Shown piece after piece: positions 9,181 through 16,323 of a stretch of 18,076 nucleotides of DNA; within the stretch, counting starts at the first letter, position 1, and each line of letters opens with the position of its first letter. Position numbers and translations under genes: made by a program. Under the pieces are notes generated by a model. It saw only the letters and a program-made list of their open reading frames with translations, made no database searches and had not been told where the DNA came from. Source of the stretch: Thalassiosira profunda. Lineage: Eukaryota > Bacillariophyta > Thalassiosirophyceae > Thalassiosirales > Thalassiosiraceae. Location of the stretch: assembly GCA_036939355.1 (NCBI GenBank), contig JALLAP010001960.1, forward strand, positions 1 to 18,076, given 5' to 3'.

Positions 9181-9661
9181 TCACGTATTGTTGACCTTGG
9201 CTCTCCTCCTACCCATCAACGAAGGGGCTGAGTGCTCCTTTCTCTGCTCCTTCTGGCCGCTAGGCGAACGACTGCCCGCTGCAGAATACACCTTCTTTGC
9301 CCCTCTCGGCGCTTCGCGCGCGTCAGCGGCGTTGGCCTCGTGGAACATCTGGTCGAGCTCGTCGGTGGCGTCGGCATGGCGGATCGCGGGCGCCCTCCTT
9401 CTGGATAGGCCGATGACCGGGAAGACTTTCCACGTCATTCCCACTGGTGTCGATTGAGGCGTTGTTCTGCAATGGCCGGCGGTCAAATTGCGCTCTCTCT
9501 TGAGAACCAACAACAACGCAAACTACAAGATAAAGCCGCTCACTCTAAATTGCATCATCTAGCTCATGTCATTCCTTTTCAACATAAACCTTCAGCTTCA
9601 ACCTCCTCTTCCACCTTCACCCGCTGCCGCCCAGCCTCTTTGGCTCACGCTTTGCACACAT
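9181..9661 (-). CDS. Tentative small two-exon gene, unknown function
   Basis: The minus-strand frame ending at 9181 has a protein-like composition and mostly G/C third positions (RRRAPAIRHADATDELDQM, then FHEANAADAREAPRGAKK). The same stretch does not read well on the plus strand. A consensus-like acceptor (CCATTGCAG, ending 9467) lies just upstream. A candidate first exon at 9661-9621 encodes MCAKREPKRLGGSG and ends at a GTGAAG donor. It splices in phase (154-nt intron 9620-9467) to give 108 residues. Without that splice, the frame could start at the ATG at 9457 or at one further upstream. The product is basic with a short acidic helix-like part and has no signal peptide or membrane segment. 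I do not recognise the family. It converges on the oxidase gene and diverges from the cyclin. The first exon is inference. Confidence 0.4.
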
Positions 9662-9990
9662 TATGTCCTCTCCTCATTGACCGTCCAAAGCGGTACTACT
9701 GTCGCCCAAAAAATGGCAGGTACATAACAAATTTGCCCAAGCGATACTCGTGAATCTCCGACCGTGAATCACTCGTCCGCACCCCTCTCGATTGATGGCC
9801 TTGTTCTTCACGAGCACCGAGCGGCCCCTCGTGAAACATAGACGGCCCTCCGAGGAAGCGTGAACGCCGTCGCAGCCCCGCCCAGCTCCCAATGCGCAGT
9901 GCAACCGGATATGATACTCTCATAATACTTGCAACTCTGCAATCCAGCTCACATCCCGTGCATGCACCTCCATCAACCAAACCATCAACG
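9662..9990. promoter_or_regulatory. Upstream region of the cyclin gene, with one TGCATGCA
   Basis: About 330 bp lie between the tentative minus-strand small gene and the cyclin ATG. A perfect TGCATGCA lies at 9959-9966, 24 bp before the ATG. A minus-strand frame at 9696-9831 is open but has no recognisable content. Promoter function is inferred from position only. Confidence 0.35.
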
Positions 9991-10842
9991 ATGATTGAAG
10001 ACCGCACCGCCGACGTCCTCGCCCGCCTCGACGCCATGGCCGTCCAGGAGGCGACGCTCCGCCGCCGCGACTACCTCCGGCGGAACGCCCATTCCAGCGT
10101 CACCGAAGCCGACCGCGCCGCCCTCGTCAGCTGGGTCCAGCAGATCCAGACGAGTCTCAACCTCGGCCCCGACGCCGCCTGGCTCGCCTTCTCCTACTTC
10201 GACCGCTACCTCGCCTCCGGCCGGGGGCGCTCGCGCGACGTCCTCCGCAACAAGGGCCAATTTCAGCTCGCGGCCGTCACGGCCTTCTACACCGCCGTCA
10301 AGATTACCGCGCCCGTCGTGTTGGGATTGGACATGCTCGCGGCCATTTGCCACGGGCGGTACGACGAGTCCGACTTTGCCGCCATGGAAAGGGACATGCT
10401 ATCGGCCCTCGGATGGCGGGTGGCCGTGCACACCCCCATGGACGTCGTGCGGCATTTGGTAGAGGCGCTGCAAGTCGAGTCCATGGTCGCCGAGGGCATT
10501 CTGCGAGCGTGCCAAGATTATGTCTCGCGGTCGATCTCCGACCTGGGCCTGTCGTGCTGCCCGCCCTCCGTCCTGGGCGTCGCGTGCCTCGCCACCGTCC
10601 TCGCCGAGGGCAACTTCCGCTCCTCCGCAAAGCGGGCACTTTGGGACGGACTGCAAGCCATCTCCCCCGTCGATCCCGCGTCGCGACAAGTCTTCGAGGC
10701 CCGAGAGCGCCTGATGTCGCTGGACGCGCCGCGCAAGGCGAGCGTTGCGTCGAAGGCTGCCACATCACGGCAGCTTCATTCGGCCGTATCGGACGGGCCG
10801 CATTCCCCGGTGTGCGTGTCGCAGACGGCGCGGCAAGCCTGA
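9991..10842 (+). CDS. Divergent cyclin-box protein
   Basis: A single exon encodes 283 residues from the ATG at 9991. The frame stays open upstream to an ATG at 9892, but codons before 9991 look non-coding and the cyclin-like part starts soon after MIEDRTADVL. The N-terminal cyclin fold is seen in RAALVSWVQQI (R42, W48), AWLAFSYFDRYLAS (D71, R72) and QLAAVTAFYTAVKI (K104). These correspond to the helix 1, helix 2 and helix 3 landmarks of cyclin boxes. The usual MR..LVDW aspartate is Ser47, and the KYEE-type glutamates after K104 are absent. Helix-rich sequence resembling a second cyclin fold follows to about residue 245, then a Ser-rich tail. Cyclins activate cyclin-dependent kinases. The divergence fits the expanded diatom-specific cyclins often linked to nutrient or cell-cycle control. 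That subgroup is inference. Confidence 0.8.
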   Translation: MIEDRTADVLARLDAMAVQEATLRRRDYLRRNAHSSVTEADRAALVSWVQQIQTSLNLGPDAAWLAFSYFDRYLASGRGRSRDVLRNKGQFQLAAVTAFYTAVKITAPVVLGLDMLAAICHGRYDESDFAAMERDMLSALGWRVAVHTPMDVVRHLVEALQVESMVAEGILRACQDYVSRSISDLGLSCCPPSVLGVACLATVLAEGNFRSSAKRALWDGLQAISPVDPASRQVFEARERLMSLDAPRKASVASKAATSRQLHSAVSDGPHSPVCVSQTARQA

Positions 10843-10997
10843 TGATAATCGTAAACATAACGATGCCTTAATGTCGTTTCAATTCATCTCCCTCTGCAGT
10901 TGGTGTATTGTAGCGTGCGCACAAATTTCGTACTCCTGTTCCCAGCTCCATGAAGTCTTTCTCTCTATCATACAGCATCTATTGTCCGCGGGCCACA

Positions 10998-11840
10998 TCA
11001 TCCGCCCAACGGATCCAGCGACCGCCGCAGCATTCGCACATCCTTTTGAACCTCCAAAAACGCCAGCATGTCCCCGTACGGAACGATCAGCTCGTACCCC
11101 ATCCGCGAGTACATTTGCAGCGCCTCTTCGTTGGTGCTTCTCACTCCCAGATAGAGCTCCTCGAAGCCCATGCGTCGGGCGCGCTCTTCCGCCGCGGACA
11201 TGAGCGCCGACGCGATGCCCCGCCGGCGGTGGTCCGGCCGGACGGACAGGTCGGAAAAATACGGCTGCGGTCGATTCACCCTCGGGGCGAAGGGCGAGAG
11301 GAGGGAAAATCCCCCGCCGTTGGGCTTGGGGATTCGCCCGTCGATGTCACAGAATCCCAACATTTCCCCATCCCCATTGTAGGCTGCCAAGTAAAAGTGT
11401 CTGTCTTTGTCGTCGTATGGAAAATTGCCCTGCAATCGCTCCAACTCCAGCAAATGCCGCAGCGGCCGCAGGATCGGGTTGTTTTGCAGGTTGGGGTAAA
11501 AGCCGTCGGTCATGAGGTCCGCGGCCTTTCTCAGCTCGTCGTACGCGGCCTCGCGGATTTGGAATGATGGGGGCTCCTCTGCTGCTGCTGCGGCTGGGGG
11601 CGGAGTTGGAACCGCGTTTATTGCCGGGGCATCGACGGCTGCCTCGTCCGCCCGCAGTTGCAATTGCAATTGCAATTGCAACGACGTCCCTCGATGCCGG
11701 ACGACGCCATGGCGCGGTGGGACAAACGCCGGCGCCGGGTGCACGTGATGTGTGCACGTATTGCAATGGGAGGCCGCAAAGGAGAGGCGAAGGGCCGCCG
11801 CCGCGACAACCGCCCGTATCCTCGACGTCGTTGCCCGCAT
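10998..11840 (-). CDS. GNAT acetyltransferase, probably plastid-targeted
   Basis: A single exon encodes 280 residues, and a stop just upstream (TGA AAA ATG) fixes the start. Residues 1-40 contain a hydrophobic Ala/Leu segment (RAVVAAAALRLSFAA) and then PAPAFVPPRHG. This is similar to a signal peptide followed by the Phe-centred cleavage motif of secondary-plastid presequences. A (Leu-Gln)4 run and an Ala/Pro linker follow. The GNAT domain occupies about 93-275. Acetyl-CoA motif A is visible as LSVRPDHRRRGIASALMSAA, with R205-x-x-G208-x-A210 as the pyrophosphate-binding signature. ELYLGVRSTNEEALQMYSRMGYE is the usual C-terminal strand and helix. The enzyme would transfer acetyl to an amine, such as a protein N-terminus, lysine or small molecule. 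The substrate is not readable. It is convergent with the cyclin, with 155 bp between stops. Confidence 0.85.
   Translation of the reverse strand: MRATTSRIRAVVAAAALRLSFAASHCNTCTHHVHPAPAFVPPRHGVVRHRGTSLQLQLQLQLRADEAAVDAPAINAVPTPPPAAAAAEEPPSFQIREAAYDELRKAADLMTDGFYPNLQNNPILRPLRHLLELERLQGNFPYDDKDRHFYLAAYNGDGEMLGFCDIDGRIPKPNGGGFSLLSPFAPRVNRPQPYFSDLSVRPDHRRRGIASALMSAAEERARRMGFEELYLGVRSTNEEALQMYSRMGYELIVPYGDMLAFLEVQKDVRMLRRSLDPLGG
11658..11681. repeat. (TTGCAA)4 microsatellite inside the GNAT gene
   Basis: Four exact tandem copies of the self-complementary hexamer TTGCAA encode the (Leu-Gln)4 run in the presequence region of the minus-strand GNAT gene. The 6-bp unit allows length change without frameshift. 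Confidence 0.9.
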
Positions 11841-12189
11841 TTTTCACATGCGCAAGACGCCCGCGCTGGGCACGAGGCGAGCGTGAGGAAGCGTCGGAGG
11901 GGGGAGGCGAGGCGCCTTTGCTGAGCGAGCTAGTAGCGCCCTGGCCCGGCCGGCGCACCCGACCCGCCGGCCAAGACTAAGACTTCGCAGTGCCGTTCTT
12001 GATGCCGGACGTCTCCGAAATACAAGCGCCCACAATTTCGCGCTCGGCCTCTCTGCTCCTATCTTTCCACGATCGAGGCCGCGCCCCGAAGAAACCGCCG
12101 CAATTTGCCTCGTACTACAGATGTTGTCGCCTCGCTGTTTTTGGGCACCGGCTCAACGAAATTCCACACAAAGAGCCCCGGAGGGCGCG

Positions 12190-12211
12190 GTCTGAATGTT
12201 GTCTGAATGTT
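12190..12211 (+). repeat. 11-bp tandem repeat GTCTGAATGTT x2
   Basis: Two exact copies of GTCTGAATGTT (12190-12200, 12201-12211) are followed by a decayed third copy starting GTCTGCATTCTG. The repeat is intergenic and upstream of the modular secreted protein. Confidence 0.7.
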
Positions 12212-12399
12212 GTCTGCATTCTGTCCCTGGGCCCGGCCAAGAGTCATTTCACCACTGTCGTTGAGACCCACCGGATATCAGTCACAAAATGGCGAGCTCC
12301 CCTATGTAATCGAATGTTGTGTGGCACTCCATGCACCATTCAGATGTGCCCTCCGCCCTAACATTCGTCGGCATCATTCGTCTTGTTCGGAAGCAGTAG

Positions 12400-12459
12400 T
12401 TTGAGCCTCGGGTGACGACTTTGAGCCCTGAGCGACAACTTTGAGCCCCGAAAAAGCCA
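12400..12459 (+). repeat. Three tandem 20-bp units starting TTTGAGCC
   Basis: Units start at 12400, 12420 and 12440, each beginning TTTGAGCC. The first two continue as a C/T-G-rich stretch and end GACGAC or GACAAC. The third diverges after CCCGA. The array lies about 160-215 bp upstream of the ATG at 12617, so it could be a promoter element or a simple tandem duplication. Confidence 0.7.
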
Positions 12460-12616
12460 AACCAACCACCGCGGCGCAGGATGCACGCAGGTCGTCGCAG
12501 TTGCGTCCAAAGATAACCTCACCTCCTCACTTTTGCTGGCTCATTTCACCTCATAAAATCGATCATCCTCGACGGCTGAACGATTTGGCTTCCTCTGCAT
12601 CCCCTCGCGGCGAACG

Positions 12617-15110
12617 ATGATCAAGGTCCACCCCATCGCGCTCGTCGCCGCCCTCTTCGGCCCCCGTGCCGCTGTTGTCGCTCAGGCCACTGGCTGTCAC
12701 GACGCCTACGTCGCCGGCGGGGATTACTCGGAGGGCGACTGGGTTTCGGTCGTCTCGACCGTCACGGACGAGGCTGGGGCCGAGCGCACCGTGCGCACCA
12801 ACTACGAGTGCACCGCGGGAACGTGGTGCAAGAACGTTGGGTATGCTCCCGGCGGCATCTACTCGATCCTCGCGTGGATGAAGCACTCGGAGTGCGATGA
12901 GGTGAGTTAATATCTGCCATCCAAAGCTGATGCCCTCTTAGTTTGTGCACATCTTGTGCTCATACTTCTTGCAACGCCCCATCCATCCTCGCTGCAGGAT
13001 TCCGAAGCCGCTCCTCCCCTCTCCGACGCCCCCGAGGTCTGGGCGGACGTTGGCTGCCCTCCCTCATTCTCTGCCAGCGAGGAGTACGGCGCCGGCGAGG
13101 TCGTCTCCGTCTGCAACGACAGCTACTGCATGGTCTACGAGTGCAAGAACGACCTCCCTGCCCCTGGCAAGTTCTGCTCTCAGCAGGGGTTCGAGCCCGG
13201 CACGCAGTCACTCGGCGATGGGGTGGCCTGGACTCCTCTCGGCTCGTGCTCCGGATCGATGGCGCCCACCGTCGCATCGAGCTTCGACGCTCTCTCCGCT
13301 GCCGGATCGATGGCGCCTACCGTCGCGGCGAGCTTCGATAACCTCCCGGCCGCAGGTGGATGTCCGGGAGGGTTCGTCACTGGCGCTTCCTAGAGGAGGG
13401 CGACGAGGTGTCCAAGAACGGCATCGTCTTCCGCTGCCGTCCGGAGCCCTTGTCGAGGCACTGCTCCCAAGCCGGTAAGAGGAGTTTGATGTTGCAATTC
13501 ATTTCGCGTGTGTTGTTGCTGCAACATCTAACGAGTTCTTCTATCCACCTCTCGTCTCCCATTGGCAGGCTTCGAGCCTCTCGTCGACATTCCCGGAACC
13601 CCAGGCGCTTGGACGCTCGCGTGGGAAACTATCGGATCCTGCGAGGGCACCATCGCTCCCACTCCTGCCAACGACATCGTCACCTTGGCCGCGGAGGGCT
13701 CTCCCACGTCCTATCTTGGAGTCTGTAACGCCACTGAGTACTCCCTGGGCACCCAGTACGGCCCGGGCGAGCAAGCTTTGGTGTGCGAGGGAGTGGGAGA
13801 TGCATGCACGGTGTATCAGTGCGCTATGGACATGCCCAACCCGTCCGGCTGGTGCGGTCAGGATGGGTATCAGCCCGGAGAAGGACAGGGTACGTTTTAC
13901 ACATCTTGTCCACTCGCCTCATCTTGAGCACACTCATGTCCTCTGCTTGCTTCTTTTTCGACAGCCTGGACGATGGCGTGGACGGAGCTGGGATACTGTA
14001 CGGCAACCGCACGCCCGACTGCCAATCCCACCGCATCCCCAACGAATGGGCCGACCGAATCGCCAACGAAGGTGAGTACGAGAATCTTTCTAGACATCAT
14101 TCCGCTCCAGTTGTGTACGCACTTGAACTGAATCTCTGACGCGCAGAGTCCCACTCAGTCGCCAACGAAAAACCCGACCGAATCTCCAAGCTCGAGCCCC
14201 ACTGAGGTGAGTGCAATCTCTTTGGACATGTCTTTGTGCACATAGGTACATATCTTGTGAGTCTTTCTCTGACGCCTTGCCGTGCTGCGATGTCCTTCCT
14301 GCAGTCTCCTACGAAGAATCCGACCGAGTCGCCGACGAAAAACCCGACCGAGTCGCCGACGAAGAGCCCCACCAAGAGCCCTACCCCAGTAAGTTTTGTT
14401 TCTTTCAAGACCGACGCGTGTTCTTCTCGAGCTCACCAGTGTCACAAACACCCTCGTCAACTTAGAGCCCCACAACGTGTGCGTCTCTCACACCCCCCCA
14501 AACGGGCATATGCCCTGCCACGGCCCAGTTCAGCCCCCTTGAAGGCGACATCAGTGCGACGCTCTTGTCTACTATATCGAATGTGGATGACACCACTCAG
14601 CAAGTGGGTCTTCCCTTCGAGTTTGACTTCCTGAATTGCGTTCCCACCACCGCTGTTCAGGTTTCCAGCAACGGGCAGATCAACATCCTCCCAACTGATA
14701 CCAACAGTAACTGCTGCACTGCAGATCCTGTTGCTCCCGGTTCCTACAATAGCCCACGCATTGCCATTGCCCAAGAAGATCTCGACCCCCAAACGTACGG
14801 CAACATTTACACGAGGACCAACCTTGATGGGTCGTTCACGATTTCTTACGAAGGCGTCTCAGGAGTGTCATTTTTTCCCACTGGTGGTAGTGTCAACGCC
14901 CAGGCCACCCTCTTCCCTAGTGGGGATGTGCACATCTGCTTCGGCACTGGAAACCTCGCTGGGAATAACATTGCATCGGGTCTGGAAGACGACGCCTCTG
15001 GCCAGCACTACCCTAATACGATGGCAGGATTTGGGGCTACTGGCATCTTCCCGGGTACTGCGGGATACCCCGCTTCTGGTTGCTTCTGCTACGTCAATTC
15101 AGCGCCCTGA
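12617..15110 (+). CDS. Secreted modular cell-surface protein: Cys-rich binding modules, PT linker, beta-sandwich
   Basis: Seven exons: 12617-12901, 12998-13474, 13569-13889, 13965-14071, 14147-14206, 14305-14388 and 14466-15110. All splice in phase at GT-AG. With the exon 2 lesion near 13392 corrected by one base, the length is 659 residues. The order is signal peptide, then four modules of about 60-80 residues. Each has an aromatic-x2-Gly-Asp/Glu-x-Val core, a Tyr/Phe-x-Cys, and (except the first) a final Ala-Trp-Thr...Gly-Ser/Tyr-Cys. Examples are YSEGDWVSV, YGAGEVVSV and YGPGEQALV. This resembles chitin/cellulose-binding CBM5/12 folds, which would bind polysaccharide outside the cell. A linker of NPTESPTK-type repeats follows. 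The last exon (VGLPFEFDFL, VQVSSNGQIN, NIYTRTNLDGSFTISYEG, LFPSGDVHICFG) looks like a nidogen-like extracellular beta-sandwich. A cell-wall or adhesion role is inference. Confidence 0.75.
12902..12997 (+). other. Intron 1 of the modular secreted gene
   Basis: GAG|GTGAGT to GCTGCAG, 96 nt, phase 0. It contains CACATCTTGT (12948-12957), a 10-base block also present in intron 3. Confidence 0.85.
13253..13354 (+). repeat. 51-bp tandem duplication in coding exon 2
   Basis: Units 13253-13303 and 13304-13354 each encode 17 residues, starting GSMAPTVA and continuing SSFDALSAA or ASFDNLPAA. The DNA copies are closely similar, with differences that include several third-position changes. The duplication lengthens the linker between modules 2 and 3. 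Confidence 0.85.
13391..13393 (+). other. In-frame TAG / apparent one-base lesion in module 3
   Basis: Exon 2 reads GCPGGFVTGAS and then TAG. The downstream sequence (EEGDEVSKNGIVFRC) continues the same module one base out of frame. Aligned with modules 1 and 2, one base is missing inside what should be an aromatic codon beginning TA. Adding one base makes the summed exons (1979 nt) a multiple of three. The alternative is a 38-nt GT-AG intron at 13356-13393, which also restores frame but is half the size of any other intron here and removes the conserved module start. Confidence 0.65.
13475..13568 (+). other. Intron 2 of the modular secreted gene, with inverted repeat
   Basis: G|GTAAGA to TTGGCAG, 94 nt, phase 1. 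It contains perfect 9-bp arms GATGTTGCA (13488-13496) and TGCAACATC (13520-13528) with a 23-nt loop. The arms lie near the donor and could fold in the pre-mRNA. Confidence 0.8.
13890..13964 (+). other. Intron 3 of the modular secreted gene
   Basis: G|GTACGT to TTTTTCGACAG, 75 nt, phase 1. The join restores the AWTMAW..LGYC end of module 4. It shares CACATCTTGT (13900-13909) with intron 1. Confidence 0.85.
14072..14146 (+). other. Intron 4 of the modular secreted gene
   Basis: AAG|GTGAGT to GCGCAG, 75 nt, phase 0. It lies inside the PT linker and shares sequence blocks with intron 5. Confidence 0.85.
14207..14304 (+). other. Intron 5 of the modular secreted gene
   Basis: GAG|GTGAGT to TCCTGCAG, 98 nt, phase 0. 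It contains TCTCTGACGC (14266-14275), identical to 14133-14142 in intron 4, and a 15-nt stretch at 14215-14229 that matches 12 of 15 bases of 14083-14097. Confidence 0.85.
14389..14465 (+). other. Intron 6 of the modular secreted gene
   Basis: CCA|GTAAGT to CAACTTAG, 77 nt, phase 0. The next exon opens with SPT, continuing the linker, before the beta-sandwich domain. Confidence 0.8.
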
Positions 15111-15450
15111 ACCCAGTGTGCTCGACTTCGCTGTCGAGGCGGCAGTGTCGAATAGCCAGTGCAGTCACCTCAAACGAGGCGCAGAGAGACCATTTCGCCA
15201 CGTGATTCCGGTTTTGCGTCGGTGTGTGTTTGTTATGTGGATCCATATCCTCCGTGGAGCATCCCCAACTTCTGTCTGCTCATGCATCTAAAACAAAGTG
15301 AAGTAATGAAAGTAAATGTTGATGAATTGTAGGAGCTTACAGTCGATGACACCGGGTATCCCTAGAGCAAACGACAACTGAAGGGGCTTGTAAACTGACG
15401 CCCACCCCACTCCAGTCAGCGCGCAATATCTGCTCCTCTCGTTATCGTGT
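15111..15450. other. Convergent 3' intergenic region
   Basis: The region lies between the stops of the modular secreted gene (+) and the tRNA-binding gene (-). The middle is A-rich (AAACAAAGTGAAGTAATGAA, near 15291) and probably holds both 3' ends. No canonical AATAAA, gene or repeat was recognised. Confidence 0.5.
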
Positions 15451-16323
15451 TTACGAGACCTGCGCCTCTGCGAGCCCGCCCTCGGCCACGCACCTCCCCG
15501 TCCCGGCCATCAACGGCACGCCCCGGTACGACGCCGCCCCCTCCGCGTCGGTCCGCAACTCCGGAAAGATCGCGTCCAGCATCTTCTTCTTGAGCACCTG
15601 GTTTTCCGTCGCCGGCTCACCGTCGAATCCCTCGACGCGCACCCGCTCCCCGATCGCTGCATCTTCTGGCGGATCGACGAATACGACTTTCGAGCCATCG
15701 TCGGTGCTCGCGCACAACACCATGCCGTGGGAGGGAAAACCGACCAACTTGCGGGATTTGAGGTTGGCCAACACCAATACCCGCCGTCCCGTCAGATCCG
15801 CGGCGGAATAGTGGGCGCGCAATCCCGAGGCGATTTGGCGGGGCTCCGCTTCGCCCACGTCGATCTCTTCGCAGAAGAGCTTTTCCGCCTCCTCGTGTTC
15901 CCATGCTTTGTTTATCACGCCCACGACGATGTTCAGTTTGGAAATGTCGATTTCGACGGGCGCCGGTGGGGGCGGCGGGGATTTCTTCTTCTTCTTTTGC
16001 TTCTTCTTTGGTTGTTCCGCGGCCGGGGGGCTCGCCTCCTTTGCAACTGCGCCGACTCCTTCGCTCTCGTCGTCGTCCGCCACCCCCGCCGAGTCGAGAT
16101 CCGTCGCGGCAATGTAATCCATGATTACTTTGCGAGTGAGCGCGAGGTCTTCCTCGTGCGAGGAGGCCGCCGCCGTCACCATCAAGGGGCGAGAGGCAGC
16201 ATCCGGCGATGATGTGTGCTGCTTCGATCGCGCGACAATGGCGGCGGGCCGGGCGGCGGGAGCAAAGCCCGACGCAAGGAGGGGCGCCCAGAGCAGCAGG
16301 AGGGGGGCGGCGAGGACCTTCAT
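15451..16323 (-). CDS. Plastid-targeted tRNA-binding (EMAPII/Trbp111-like) protein
   Basis: A single exon encodes 290 residues. Residues 1-16 form a hydrophobic signal peptide (MKVLAAPLLLLWAPLL). It is followed by ASGFAP at 17-22, with F20 after the predicted cleavage point, the classic motif for entry into stramenopile secondary plastids. A linker with a Lys run (105-114) and a Pro run follows. The C-terminal domain (about 125-290) has the tRNA-binding OB-fold signature: LNIVVGVI, HEEAEKLFCEEIDVGE, RQIASGL, RVLVLANLKSRKLVGFPSHGM and LCAS. This matches the Trbp111, EMAPII and methionyl-tRNA synthetase C-terminal family. The likely role is to bind tRNA in the plastid stroma and aid aminoacylation or chaperoning. 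It has no synthetase catalytic domain. Whether it works alone or with a plastid synthetase is unknown. Confidence 0.88.
   Translation of the reverse strand: MKVLAAPLLLLWAPLLASGFAPAARPAAIVARSKQHTSSPDAASRPLMVTAAASSHEEDLALTRKVIMDYIAATDLDSAGVADDDESEGVGAVAKEASPPAAEQPKKKQKKKKKSPPPPPAPVEIDISKLNIVVGVINKAWEHEEAEKLFCEEIDVGEAEPRQIASGLRAHYSAADLTGRRVLVLANLKSRKLVGFPSHGMVLCASTDDGSKVVFVDPPEDAAIGERVRVEGFDGEPATENQVLKKKMLDAIFPELRTDAEGAASYRGVPLMAGTGRCVAEGGLAEAQVS

Larger units (their letters stand above)
11841..12616. other. Intergenic region between divergent genes, with short tandem repeats
   Basis: This 776-bp region lies between the GNAT start and the start of the secreted modular protein. The first 150 bp are GC-rich and the rest is mixed. 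Open frames on both strands have no protein-like composition. Two tandem repeats (12190-12211 and 12400-12459) are listed separately. A CATAAAAT stretch near 12553 could be a TATA-like element about 60 bp before the ATG at 12617, but this is weak. Confidence 0.5.

Noticed and set aside
11990..12361. A 123-codon plus-strand frame in the intergenic region
   Set aside because: Composition is random-like (many Cys, His and Arg), and it runs through the 11-bp tandem repeat.
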